Shown: positions 54,379 to 63,600 of the stretch, one piece after another
Layout: the number at the start of each line of letters is the position of its first letter
Numbering within the stretch: position 1 is the first letter of the stretch
NCBI GenBank assembly: GCA_947172645.1
Contig: CAMWBY010000013.1
Coordinates: forward strand, 1-64,000
DNA length: 64,000 nt
Direction of reading: 5' to 3'
From: an uncultured Lachnospiraceae bacterium
GTDB taxonomy: Bacteria > Bacillota > Clostridia > Lachnospirales > Lachnospiraceae
The notes under the pieces: generated by a model
Told to the model about the DNA's origin: nothing
Databases searched by the model: none
Seen by the model: only the letters and a program-made list of their open reading frames with translations
Made by a program: the position numbers and the translations under genes

Positions 54379-55200
54379 TTACATTGGTATATCTATAACA
54401 CCCCACGCCTCGCCAATCATCGTCCCCGCCAGGATAAGCTCCTTGGCACGACGCTGTAAACCGGTGTTCTCCGGCAGGCTGGCATAATCTGTCATTGTGA
54501 TGTCCGGAACCTGGAAAAGCCATTCCAGAAACTCCTTGCCCTCTCTGTTTTCTTTCACAATCGTAAACCTTTTCTGGAAAGACAGGATATGGGACGTCTC
54601 AGGCAAAAGCGCCTCTAACACAGGCGAGAGAAGCCACGACTCGCATACATACCTGTCATAAACATAATCGCTGTAATATGTTTTGAAAAACTTCTTTGCT
54701 TCCTCAAAGGAACGGTCAACTGACACAGGTGTCATGTCTGCGTCCGAAGGAATATGCACATAGAGCACATTCTTTCCCTCATACTCTCCAAACTGATACT
54801 CCAATGCGCCAATACGGAAAATCTCCATGGACAGCTGATGGAAAGTCCACCATCCCCTGTCGAAAAACATCCTTCCGTTTTTCTTCTGGCACTCATTGAT
54901 AAATCTTGTGTAGCACTTCATCGTATCGGTAAACACTTCCACCGGGATATTTTGTTCCATATATTTCTCATAGGTAAGGCACATACTTTGCAGTTGGCAA
55001 TACAGCATTTTCATATTGCCCTCGTCTTCCTGTAGAAACGCTTTTAAATCATTATAAGCCTGGGCCGCAGTCTGTCTCTTCGTCAACTGCTCTAAATATG
55101 GAGCCGCCTGCGTCAAGTCTAGCTCCGTCCCGATATGCTCCAATTGTTCTACCATCTCCGGCTGTAAATCAAGTAAGCGGTATAATTCATTTAATTCCAT
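54379..55200 (-). CDS. Acyltransferase domain-containing protein (NAT_N/GNAT_C-like)
   Basis: The 273-residue protein has no signal or membrane helix. An N-terminal helical part (about 1-100) and a C-terminal mixed part (about 110-270) match the layout of a two-domain acyltransferase-like family widespread in Clostridia. Features are 'NGRMFFDRGWWTFHQLSMEIFRIGALEYQFGE' in the centre and 'HIPSDADMTPVSVDRSFEEAKKFF'. This is recognised from memory of the family, with no search. Activity and substrate are unknown. It is alone between the sugar operon and the LuxR pair. Confidence 0.7.
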   Translation of the reverse strand: MELNELYRLLDLQPEMVEQLEHIGTELDLTQAAPYLEQLTKRQTAAQAYNDLKAFLQEDEGNMKMLYCQLQSMCLTYEKYMEQNIPVEVFTDTMKCYTRFINECQKKNGRMFFDRGWWTFHQLSMEIFRIGALEYQFGEYEGKNVLYVHIPSDADMTPVSVDRSFEEAKKFFKTYYSDYVYDRYVCESWLLSPVLEALLPETSHILSFQKRFTIVKENREGKEFLEWLFQVPDITMTDYASLPENTGLQRRAKELILAGTMIGEAWGVIDIPM

Positions 55201-55398
55201 AGTTTTCCTCCATTCCCAAGGGATGTATTCTCAGTATATCCGCCGCAGTCAGTGCATACCGTCCCGCCCGATTAATGACTCTTGTTCCACGGCTTTTCTT
55301 ATCATAACATTTAGGTAGACCAAGAGGCAACCTACATCCGTGAGAAACGGAAAATAATCGCAACAGTAAGCCAAAAGCTGAACCGTCACAAATAATCT

Positions 55399-55911
55399 TT
55401 AACTATCGTCGTCCATACTGACACACAAATTCCGGTCAGTCTTTGCACGAAATTCCTTTCTGCCTGTCACTTGCGCTTTCTCATAAATATGGGATACATG
55501 TTTCTTCACAGTTGTTTCTGCAATAAACAAATCTTCTCCTATCTGCCTGTTTGTATATCCCCGGTATAAAAGCCAGGCAACCTCCCGCTCCCTGTCCGTC
55601 AGCCCATACTCCACAACAACTGTTTCAAACGCGGCCCGGGTAGTCTTGATATTCTCCGGCGGCGTTTTCTTCCGCGTCTCTTGCTCCGCCACATCCTGTT
55701 CAGGCGTCCATCCGTTTATTTGTTCTTTCTTCACCACACGAATATACAGTTTCAGGGCAATCAACCATGGGATACCAATCAGGACGCCTCCCAATGCAGC
55801 CTGCCATCTTCCTCCCAAGCTGCCCGCCTCCGCCATCTGTGACAAAAGAAGCAGAATCATCGACGCCATATATAACAGTCCAAGTATGCACCGAAGTATT
55901 CGTCTTTTCAT
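55399..55911 (-). CDS. Membrane-tethered LuxR-type regulator
   Basis: A 170-residue protein with two hydrophobic helices near the start (about 8-25 and 35-55), a charged linker, and a LuxR/GerE helix-turn-helix at the C-terminus (about 110-165: 'LTDREREVAWLLYRGYTNRQIGEDLFIAETTVKKHV'). No receiver domain is present. So it is a one-component regulator whose DNA-binding part is held at the membrane. The start is at 'MKRRILRC', preceded by GAGGA; the longer frame overlaps the upstream gene. It directly follows the MotA/ExbB-like membrane gene by 34 bases, which may be its sensor. Confidence 0.8.
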   Translation of the reverse strand: MKRRILRCILGLLYMASMILLLLSQMAEAGSLGGRWQAALGGVLIGIPWLIALKLYIRVVKKEQINGWTPEQDVAEQETRKKTPPENIKTTRAAFETVVVEYGLTDREREVAWLLYRGYTNRQIGEDLFIAETTVKKHVSHIYEKAQVTGRKEFRAKTDRNLCVSMDDDS

Positions 55912-55945
55912 ATTTACCAGTCCTCTTACGGCGCGCTTCCTGTGC

Positions 55946-56395
55946 CTACTCTTTTTCCATATAATTGATAATCCTTCTCTTCGCCTCAAGCTGCAACGGA
56001 AGCAGAAGCATTTCCAGGGCGGCGGCATAGACGACGGGAAGCAGTGCAACAGCAAAATTCCTGCGCAAAAGCGTTCCGTCACCCGGCCAAACCAAGGTCA
56101 TCAGTATGCCCTGTACCGTGACGATTCCTCCCGCATAGATAACTTGTTTCTGCATCATCTCGACTACGTCCAGCGCATTGCGAAGCTCGCTGAAGCTGCA
56201 TGTATAACTCTTCTTTAACAGCCGGAATGCCCTGCCCAGGTCTTTCGATACACCCCTGTGTAATAGGACCGGAACCGTCAAAGCCAGAATGCAGACTAAG
56301 GTAGGCGCATCAACAAGCATCGCCAGATTGACTCCCGGATAAGCTATAATAAAAAGAACCATTGAAGCAATAATACATATTATTTCCATAATCAT
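55946..56395 (-). CDS. Small membrane protein resembling the MotA/ExbB fold
   Basis: The 149-residue protein has two N-terminal membrane helices (about 5-20 and 30-48) and two C-terminal ones (about 85-105 and 115-135). In between is a cytoplasmic loop with 'SKDLGRAFRLLKKSYTCSFSELRNALDVVEMMQKQVIYAGG', a pattern reminiscent of MotA/TolQ/ExbB proteins. Function unknown; I infer a partner or sensor for the tethered LuxR protein that follows. AAAGGAG lies seven bases before the ATG. Confidence 0.6.
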   Translation of the reverse strand: MIMEIICIIASMVLFIIAYPGVNLAMLVDAPTLVCILALTVPVLLHRGVSKDLGRAFRLLKKSYTCSFSELRNALDVVEMMQKQVIYAGGIVTVQGILMTLVWPGDGTLLRRNFAVALLPVVYAAALEMLLLPLQLEAKRRIINYMEKE

Positions 56396-56546
56396 AATTT
56401 TTCTCCTTTCTGTGACAGCCTGATAGGTTGTTATGTTTCGTCGTACCGGATATCCTTACAGAAACCATAACATGATATGTCTGGGAAAATCTATACTACT
56501 TTTATGGCAAAAGGGAGTATTTTGCCTCCTTCTCTCGAATCTTGCA

Positions 56547-56594
56547 AACTAAAATAGCTGCCATACGCGCATCTACATGCCCATACAGCAGCTA
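56547..56594 (-). terminator. Terminator of the amino-acid ABC operon
   Basis: TAGCTGC pairs with GCAGCTA around a partly paired loop; TTTTAGTTTG follows on the minus strand. It lies 14 bases past the stop of the ATPase gene. Confidence 0.65.
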
Positions 56595-56607
56595 AATATT
56601 TTTCTCT

Positions 56608-57393
56608 TTATCCCTGCGCATACCGCGTCAGGAATTGTTTCGTCCTCTCCTCGCGGGGATGGTCAATCACTTGTTTCGGGTCACCCTGCTCCACAATCAC
56701 CCCGTCGTCCATGAAAATCAACTGGTCGGACACATCCCTGGCAAAAGCCATCTCATGGGTCACAATAATCATGGTCGTCTTCTGGTCGGCAAGCCCCCGG
56801 ATTACCTTAAGAACCTCTCCTGTCAGCTCCGGGTCCAGGGCGGAAGTTGGCTCGTCAAAACATAGAATGTCCGGTTTCAACGCCAAAGCCCTGGCAATTG
56901 CCACACGCTGCTGCTGCCCGCCGGACAGTTGGTGCGGATAATGCGCCATACGGTCGGCAAGCCCCATCTCGCCCAGAAGCTCTTTGCCATGCTCCTCAAT
57001 CTTTGCAAAGATTTCCTTTTTATTCTGCTTAAAATCCGGCCTTTCCTTCGCCAACAGCTTCTCCGCCAACATCACATTTTCCAATGCCGTATACTGGGGA
57101 AAAAGATTAAACGACTGGAATACCATCCCGAAATGCAGCCGCTTCGTGCGAAGCCCCTTTTCCTGCTCCTTGAGAGGCATCGCCGCATCGAAAAGCGTCT
57201 CTCCCTTGACGGTGATGGAACCCTTGTCAGGCGTTTCCAGGAAATTCAGGCAGCGCAGAAGCGTGGTCTTACCCGAACCCGAAGAGCCGATGATGGCCAG
57301 CGCATTGCCTTCTTCCAATGAAAAGCTGACGTCATTTAACACCATCGTAGAGTCAAATTGTTTTCCAATATTTTTTACTTCCAGAATCGCCAT
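56608..57393 (-). CDS. Amino acid ABC transporter ATP-binding protein (GlnQ type)
   Basis: The 261-residue ATPase carries Walker A 'IGSSGSGKTTLLRC' (about 36-49), the Q-loop, the ABC signature 'LSGGQQQRVAIARAL' and Walker B 'ILCFDEPTSALDPE' with the H-loop 'IVTHEM'. A short insert ('ERPDFKQNKKEIFAKIEEHG') is a bit longer than in typical GlnQ. It powers uptake by the permease and the permuted binding protein encoded upstream, with which it forms a three-gene operon (SBP, permease, ATPase). Confidence 0.95.
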   Translation of the reverse strand: MAILEVKNIGKQFDSTMVLNDVSFSLEEGNALAIIGSSGSGKTTLLRCLNFLETPDKGSITVKGETLFDAAMPLKEQEKGLRTKRLHFGMVFQSFNLFPQYTALENVMLAEKLLAKERPDFKQNKKEIFAKIEEHGKELLGEMGLADRMAHYPHQLSGGQQQRVAIARALALKPDILCFDEPTSALDPELTGEVLKVIRGLADQKTTMIIVTHEMAFARDVSDQLIFMDDGVIVEQGDPKQVIDHPREERTKQFLTRYAQG

Positions 57394-57419
57394 CCGTATG
57401 TATACCTCTCATGAATCTA

Positions 57420-58076
57420 TTACTTAAAGTAATCCAGTTTCCGCTCAATATAATTAAACAGCAAAGTCAGGATACCAACGAAAATCAAATAAAACACGCC
57501 CGTATAGAATAAGGGCCACGTCAAGCCGTTGCTCTTCATAAATGAATATCCGGCGAAGGTCAGCTCATAGGCGGCAATCATACGCGCAAGGGAAGTATCC
57601 TTCACCAGGGTAATAATCTCATTGGACATCGGCGGTACGACACGCTTCACCATCTGCAGCAACGTAACCTGAAAGAAAATCTGGCTTTTGGTCATGCCAA
57701 GCACCTGGCCCGCCTCCCGTTGGCCTGCCGGAACCCCTTCGATGCCGCCCCGGAAAATAACCGAGAAATAGCAGGCATAGTTGATACTGAATGCCACCAC
57801 GGTAGCGGTAATACGCCCCGCCTCGTTGCCGCTCCATATATTATGTCCAAGCCAAAGCCCCGGACCGTAGAATATAATAATAAGCTGCAACATCAGCGGC
57901 GTACCCCGGATAATCCAGACCAACACCTGTATCAGATAACGCAGGGGGCTAAACCTGCTGATGGAACCAAACGCCAGAATCAGCCCAAGGGGCAGTGAAA
58001 AAAGCAATGTAAACAGGAAAATCTGGAAGGTTGTCAGCAAGCCGCCCAACAGTGATTGTGTAACACTCCAAAACAT
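57420..58076 (-). CDS. Amino acid ABC transporter permease (HisMQ/GlnP type)
   Basis: A 218-residue polytopic membrane protein with about five helices, beginning 'LLGGLLTTFQIFLFTLLFSLPLGLIL'. It has the cytoplasmic EAA-type loop ('GVPAGQREAGQVLGMTKSQIFF') that meets the ATPase. One such subunit acts as a homodimer. It lies 26 bases before the ATPase gene and 42 after the binding-protein gene. Single permease plus single ATPase is standard for the polar amino acid family. Confidence 0.95.
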   Translation of the reverse strand: MFWSVTQSLLGGLLTTFQIFLFTLLFSLPLGLILAFGSISRFSPLRYLIQVLVWIIRGTPLMLQLIIIFYGPGLWLGHNIWSGNEAGRITATVVAFSINYACYFSVIFRGGIEGVPAGQREAGQVLGMTKSQIFFQVTLLQMVKRVVPPMSNEIITLVKDTSLARMIAAYELTFAGYSFMKSNGLTWPLFYTGVFYLIFVGILTLLFNYIERKLDYFK

Positions 58077-58118
58077 AGATACTTCTCCTTTACCGAAGTC
58101 CGCATATCTTTTTAAAAA

Positions 58119-59030
58119 TTATTCAGCCGGCACCACAATAACCTGCGCATTATTACAGTAAGGGTTCGAGCATTCCATAGCGGATGTGGTTTCTGACGTA
58201 AGCGTCATACCGTTCCACACAACGTCGATGTTCTGAGACTCCAACTCCATAATCTTGTTATCCCAGTCAATCTCCACGAACTGCGCTTCCACCCCTAACT
58301 TCTCAGCCACGATACGCGCCATGTCCGCGTCAAAGCCAATCCACTCACCGGACTCGTCTCTGTAATCCATAGGAGCAAAGTCTGTGATTCCCACAATCAG
58401 CGTACCCTTTTCCTGGATATAAGCCACGTCGCTGTCTGTTTCGGATGCAGTAAATTCGGAAGCAGGCTGCTCAACCAGAGCTTCCTGTACGCCATATGTG
58501 GTAGCCGTCTCTTTCATAGAACCGTCCGCATAGCTTTCCGCAAATACGGAATTGATATAGGAAGCCAGGTCGGAACCTTTACGGCAGCCAACACCGTATT
58601 CCTCTGTCGTCAATTCGTCTGTGTATTTCATATTCGGATAGCTTGTTCCCTCACCAATCATGGCGCCTGCCATAAGAAGGTCGATAATCGCCGCGTCGGA
58701 TGTGCCGGACGCCACTTCCATCAATGCGTCGGCCTGGGACGCCACTACATTGGTCTGGAACCCATTGTCCTGGGCCGCAGCTTCTCCGGCGGAACCTGCC
58801 TCCACCGCATATACAAGATTCGTATCCGCCGCGCTTTCCGTCTCCGCTGCAGCGTCTGTGTCCGCCTCGCTGCTCGCAGCGTCTGCTGCATCGCTCTCTG
58901 CATCCGACGTTCCCGCCTCCGCTGTGTCTGCCGTCGTCTGGGCCGCATCACCGGATGCGCCGCCGCAGCCCGTCAGAACCGTGCCCACTGCCATGGATAA
59001 TACCAACATGAATGCCAATCTTTTTTTCAT
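58119..59030 (-). CDS. Solute-binding lipoprotein with circularly permuted SBP_bac_3 fold
   Basis: The 303-residue lipoprotein (lipobox 'LTGC', Cys 22; Ala/Asp-rich linker to about 70) has its halves in swapped order. Residues about 71-186 match what is normally the second half of a GlnH-type protein ('SQADALMEVASGTSDAAIID' then 'EEYGVGCRKGSDLASYIN' and the final helices). Residues about 204-301 match the normal first half ('KGTLIVGITDFAPMDYRD' then 'EWIGFDADMARIVAEKLGV' and 'WNGMTLT', ending 'QVIVVPAE'). A linker (about 187-203) joins old C- to old N-terminus. The Arg that normally follows 'MTxTPE' and holds the amino acid carboxylate is missing. I start at 'MKKRLAFML' with GGAGG upstream. 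It is the first gene of the importer. Confidence 0.88.
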   Translation of the reverse strand: MKKRLAFMLVLSMAVGTVLTGCGGASGDAAQTTADTAEAGTSDAESDAADAASSEADTDAAAETESAADTNLVYAVEAGSAGEAAAQDNGFQTNVVASQADALMEVASGTSDAAIIDLLMAGAMIGEGTSYPNMKYTDELTTEEYGVGCRKGSDLASYINSVFAESYADGSMKETATTYGVQEALVEQPASEFTASETDSDVAYIQEKGTLIVGITDFAPMDYRDESGEWIGFDADMARIVAEKLGVEAQFVEIDWDNKIMELESQNIDVVWNGMTLTSETTSAMECSNPYCNNAQVIVVPAE

Positions 59031-59197
59031 AAACTTCTCCTCCTGATTTTTCATTCCCGCAGGCAATGAACCAAGTACCATTCTTAAAACCAACCTTTGG
59101 TTGGTTTGGGTATATGGCGAATGCCGCGAGGGTCAGGTTGTATTTTACCATAGTAGCAGACTAAAGTAAATGGTAAACTTATGCAAAAATATGTAAG

Positions 59198-60424
59198 TTA
59201 GAATTTAATCTCCTTCCCCTGCTTGCGCCACTGCCTAAATTCCGCCGAGGCAGACAGGAGCAAATCGGAAGAAGAATTAAGCGCCGTCTCCACGGAATCC
59301 TGGATAACGCCGATGATAAATCCAACCGCCACCACCTGCATGGACACCGCATCGGTTATGCCAAACAAGGAACATGCCATCGGGATTAAGAGCAGGGAGC
59401 CGCCCGCCACGCCCGATGCGCCGCATGCCGCAAGCGCCGCAAGAAGGCTTAACACAATCGCCGTCGGTATATCCACAGGGATTCCAAGGGTATGTACCGT
59501 CGCCATCGTCATAACCGTAATGGTAATTGCCGCGCCGTCCATATTGATGGTCGCGCCAAGGGGAATCGTCACCGAGTATGTATCCTTGTCCAATCCCATC
59601 TCTTCACATATTTTCATGTTCACCGGGATATTGGCCGCGGAGCTTCTCGTAAAGAACGCCGTGATTGCACTCTCCTTCAGGCACTTAAAAATAAGCGGAT
59701 AAGGGTTCTTCCTGATACACCAGTATACAAGAATCGGGTTGGTGATAAAATAAATGCCGAGCATACAGCCTACCAACAGGATAAGCAGCTTGCCGTATAC
59801 CGTAAACGTCTCTAAACCACTGGTGGTCACACTGGAATATACCAGTCCTAAAATACCGAAGGGCGCCAGATTAATAATCGTCGTAACCACAAGGGAGATG
59901 GCGTTGGAGATATCCGAAAGAGCCGCTTTCGTCGTATCTTTCGCCCCGCGGAACGCCACCCCGAGAAGCACCGCCCATGAAAGGATACCGATATAGTTGG
60001 CATTCACCAGTGCCGATACCGGATTGGCCACCACATTCAACAACAGCGTGCTCAGCACTTCCACGATGCCCTGGGGCGCTGAGGCCGCCGTGTCCGCCGC
60101 CTCCTGCAGAACCATCTCCACCGGGAAAACCATGCTGGCAAAGACCGCAATCACCGACGCGAGCACGGTGCTAAACATATACAGGATAACAACCGTGCGG
60201 ATGACACCGCCATGGGATTGTCCCGCATTGCTTAATGCGCTCATAACTAAGAAAAACACCAGAAGCGGTGCAATCGCCTTTAGCGCGCCCACAAACACAT
60301 CTCCCAGGATTCCGATACCGGAAGCCTGGGGCACAACCAGTGCCAACAGCACACCGATTGCCAGACCTACAACAATCCTTTTGACAAGGCTTATGCCTGT
60401 CCACTTTTCCCACATTTTCTTCAT
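59198..60424 (-). CDS. sstT: Sodium:serine/threonine symporter
   Basis: The 408-residue dicarboxylate/amino acid:cation symporter has eight main helices and two re-entrant loops. '[23 protein letters not shown]' holds the SSA hairpin seen in this family, and '[30 protein letters not shown]' is the conserved NMDG-bearing helix. The overall likeness is to SstT. It takes up serine and threonine with Na+. It precedes the amino-acid ABC operon by about 170 bases. The start ATG follows AAAGGA by nine bases. Confidence 0.93.
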   Translation of the reverse strand: MKKMWEKWTGISLVKRIVVGLAIGVLLALVVPQASGIGILGDVFVGALKAIAPLLVFFLVMSALSNAGQSHGGVIRTVVILYMFSTVLASVIAVFASMVFPVEMVLQEAADTAASAPQGIVEVLSTLLLNVVANPVSALVNANYIGILSWAVLLGVAFRGAKDTTKAALSDISNAISLVVTTIINLAPFGILGLVYSSVTTSGLETFTVYGKLLILLVGCMLGIYFITNPILVYWCIRKNPYPLIFKCLKESAITAFFTRSSAANIPVNMKICEEMGLDKDTYSVTIPLGATINMDGAAITITVMTMATVHTLGIPVDIPTAIVLSLLAALAACGASGVAGGSLLLIPMACSLFGITDAVSMQVVAVGFIIGVIQDSVETALNSSSDLLLSASAEFRQWRKQGKEIKF

Positions 60425-60534
60425 TCTCACATTTCCTTTCCTGGATGTACATAGGGGCGCTCTGCGGCGAGCGGCCGCATCTTATGTGCCGACTGTCCAT
60501 CCATCAGACAAATCCCCGAAAACCTACGGTTATC

Positions 60535-60543
60535 AGTATAGCA
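60535..60543 (-). promoter_or_regulatory. Extended -10 promoter of sstT
   Basis: TGCTATACT on the minus strand gives a TATACT -10 with the TGn extension, about 110 bases before the ATG. A GTGAAT 16 bases upstream is a weak -35. Confidence 0.45.
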
Positions 60544-60644
60544 TAGATTGGGGTGGATTCACAGTGTAACATAGGATTCTTTATCCCGACACATTACGGC
60601 TCAGCCTTCGGCTTCACTGTCACACCTGATGTAAGCCTAAACTG

Positions 60645-63600
60645 TTATCTCACTGCCGCATTGCATTTCGTTTCCATCATATCGTCCATAATCCGCTGGC
60701 AAATCTGCCCGCTCTCCTCGAAATCCTCCTTCTTCAGGCGAAGATATGTCTCTACCCAGAGTTTTTCTTTATTATGTACAGGACAATACCGAAGTATCGT
60801 CTCAATCTCCCTATAGACAATATTCCTCGGAGCGTCACATGCCAGGAAACCGTCAAGCACCTCATCCGGCTTCTCATTCTTATCCATGCACATTTTCAGA
60901 AGTTTCATAGTAAGAAGATTTGCGCCGACACAATATGCAATCTGCTCTAACTCCTGCATCTCATTTTCTGAAATGCATTTTCTGATATCAATTGGTTCAG
61001 CAATTAAGGTTGGAATGATTGATAAATAGTTGCTTTCTTTCGATTCATATATAATTTTGCTGACAATGTTGCTTACGGCTTTTTGTAATACCTCAACCGG
61101 AAACCTGCCCCTTCTGTAATCTGATTTTATTAATTCCAGTTTTAGCATTTCGTCAACCAATATAAAATCAGGAACCTGTTCCCATAAAATTTTCTTAAAG
61201 TTTGAGCCTAATAAAGCCCCCACCAATATATTTACCCTATATTTATATCTTTCCCTACGGTTGGTTTCACAAATAATTCTGACTAACCCATTGGCCAATT
61301 CAATATCATCATCCGAAAGAAAACCTTTGATACCCATCTGGACTCCTGCCACAAAAGAATATATATAGAAAAAATCATCATTCAGCAATTCCAAATTGTC
61401 TATGCATATCTTACCATTTTTCATCAAATCATCGAATGCATGTTTCGTATGTTCACATGAATAGCTAAATTCTATATCAATATCTTTATAACATACAGCG
61501 TCAAAGTCACCTTTCATCAAACTATTGCAGTCCTCTTTCTGCTTTGCCTGCATCTGTTGGAATTGTTCTTCACTGTCAAATTTCTCCCGTTTGACATAAT
61601 ATTTGAGTACGCGCCGATACTGTTGTGACAAATACGCCTCCTCTTTATCTAATTTATCATATAACTCTTGATAACCCGATAACGTAGGATTCAACAAAAA
61701 TCCACATATCTGTGCCAAATAATATATGTTTAAGCTTTGTAATTCTTTTTGTATTTCTAACAAGGAAATTCCATCAATCTCTCTGTTATTCTGAGCAATC
61801 TCTACACATTCAGATAAACTTGTTCTTATGTTACTATACCTGTACCATTGCCTATACATAGGCGAAAGATAAATAAATAGTTTTTCTATGTCGCACTGGA
61901 AACCTAGCCAATTTCTTAACTCTATCAGTTTTCCGAACCCGTCAAAGCCTGTTCTTTCATAAAGACATTGTAAAAGCATATTCCTTTTCAAATCCATACC
62001 AGGTACTGTATCTATTCTGTCCAATAACCTTTCAAGCACCCGTGCCGGAAGAAATTGTTTTATCTTTCCTTGCTCCAAGCCCTCTTGTATCCGGCGAACT
62101 GATGCATCCAACACCTTCTCACCAGATTTCATCCCATTCGCCACGATATCTATATCGAGCACCAATACCTGCTCCTCTGTAAGCTTTTCCATTGCATCGG
62201 CAATTTCATCACTCAAGTCATTCTTGCTGTTTTCATTCAGTTTCAGATACAGCTTGACAGCCTCTATGGTTTGTTCCGGATTGCCTTGACACTTTTCTTT
62301 TACATAACGTACAAGTTTATCCTTCTGCACCCCTGCCACCGTGGAAAATTTATGATAGTCTGCACATTTATCAAATCCTGCCACCTTCGCCGCAAGTTCA
62401 ATATATTTATACTGAGGTTTCCCACGGAATACATCTTCCGCCAAGATATCGACTGCAAGCCAGGAACCAAAGAGACACAGGTTGTCCGACGTATAATCTT
62501 CCTGCAAAATATTGTCTTTTCCGTTCATCCGTTCACAGAGCAATCCAATTTTCGGTTCAATGCTTTCGCGCACCGACTCAATATAGCCCAAAGCAAAAAG
62601 AAGCGCATTTCTCCAATAAGGCTTGTATGCAATTCTTTCAATATTGCATATCGCGTCCTCATCGCTTTTACCTTTTACCAAATCAGTCCCCGCAAAATAC
62701 TCCTGCATGGAACGGATTGTGAAACTGTAGAGCCCCTCCTTGTTTTCATTTAAGAAGCAGATTCTTTGTGTGATGGTCATCAGGAATGCATTCTCTTTTT
62801 CCTTTTCCTCAGCTCCTGCCTCGTAATCATCATCTCGCTTTTCTTCTATATAATCATTTATCAGCTTCCGCAGTTCATCCGTGCTTATCTCTGCAGATGC
62901 GTTCTCTGCCTTTTCAGATTCCCTCTGCAAACGGTGCCCGATGAGATAGTGTAAATCCTGCAACCAACCCGTATTATCGTTGAGCGTCGCCACCACATTC
63001 TTCTGCTTTTCCCTTTTGACAATCGTGTCATAATATTGGCTAAATAACGAATATCTATCATGGGGCGGTTTCCCGCCGCTTTTTACAAGAATGGCAATAA
63101 TCGTAATCTGCAACGGCGTCTTCATCAGCCTACTTGTAATCTCATCTTCAAGGGCTTCATACATGATACGGATATATTCTTTCCGCCGCTCCGCCTGTTC
63201 TTCCATGACAGCAAACAACTTCCCGATATAAATCTGGCTGTCCTCCTTGGACAGTTCCGCCACTTCCATATGCGTATACTTTTCTTCATCGAAATCATTG
63301 TTATAACCCTCTTCCCTGGTCGTGCCTATAACCATGCAGTCGCATTGCGTCTGCCTCAGTTCTATTGCAATAAACACACGAATCTGTATAAGCACTTCCT
63401 GTCGGTTGGAGGATTCCGGTACTTCATCCAACCCATCGAAGAAAAAAATCCAAGCCTGTTCTTTCAACATCTTCCGAAGTATATTAACAGACAGCGCGCT
63501 TCCCTCATGCTTACCGATTCGTTCCCTCATATACTGCAAGATGGAGATGTTTTCATCCTCCCCTTTTCTCTTTATCCATGCGGCATACTCGCGTAACGCT

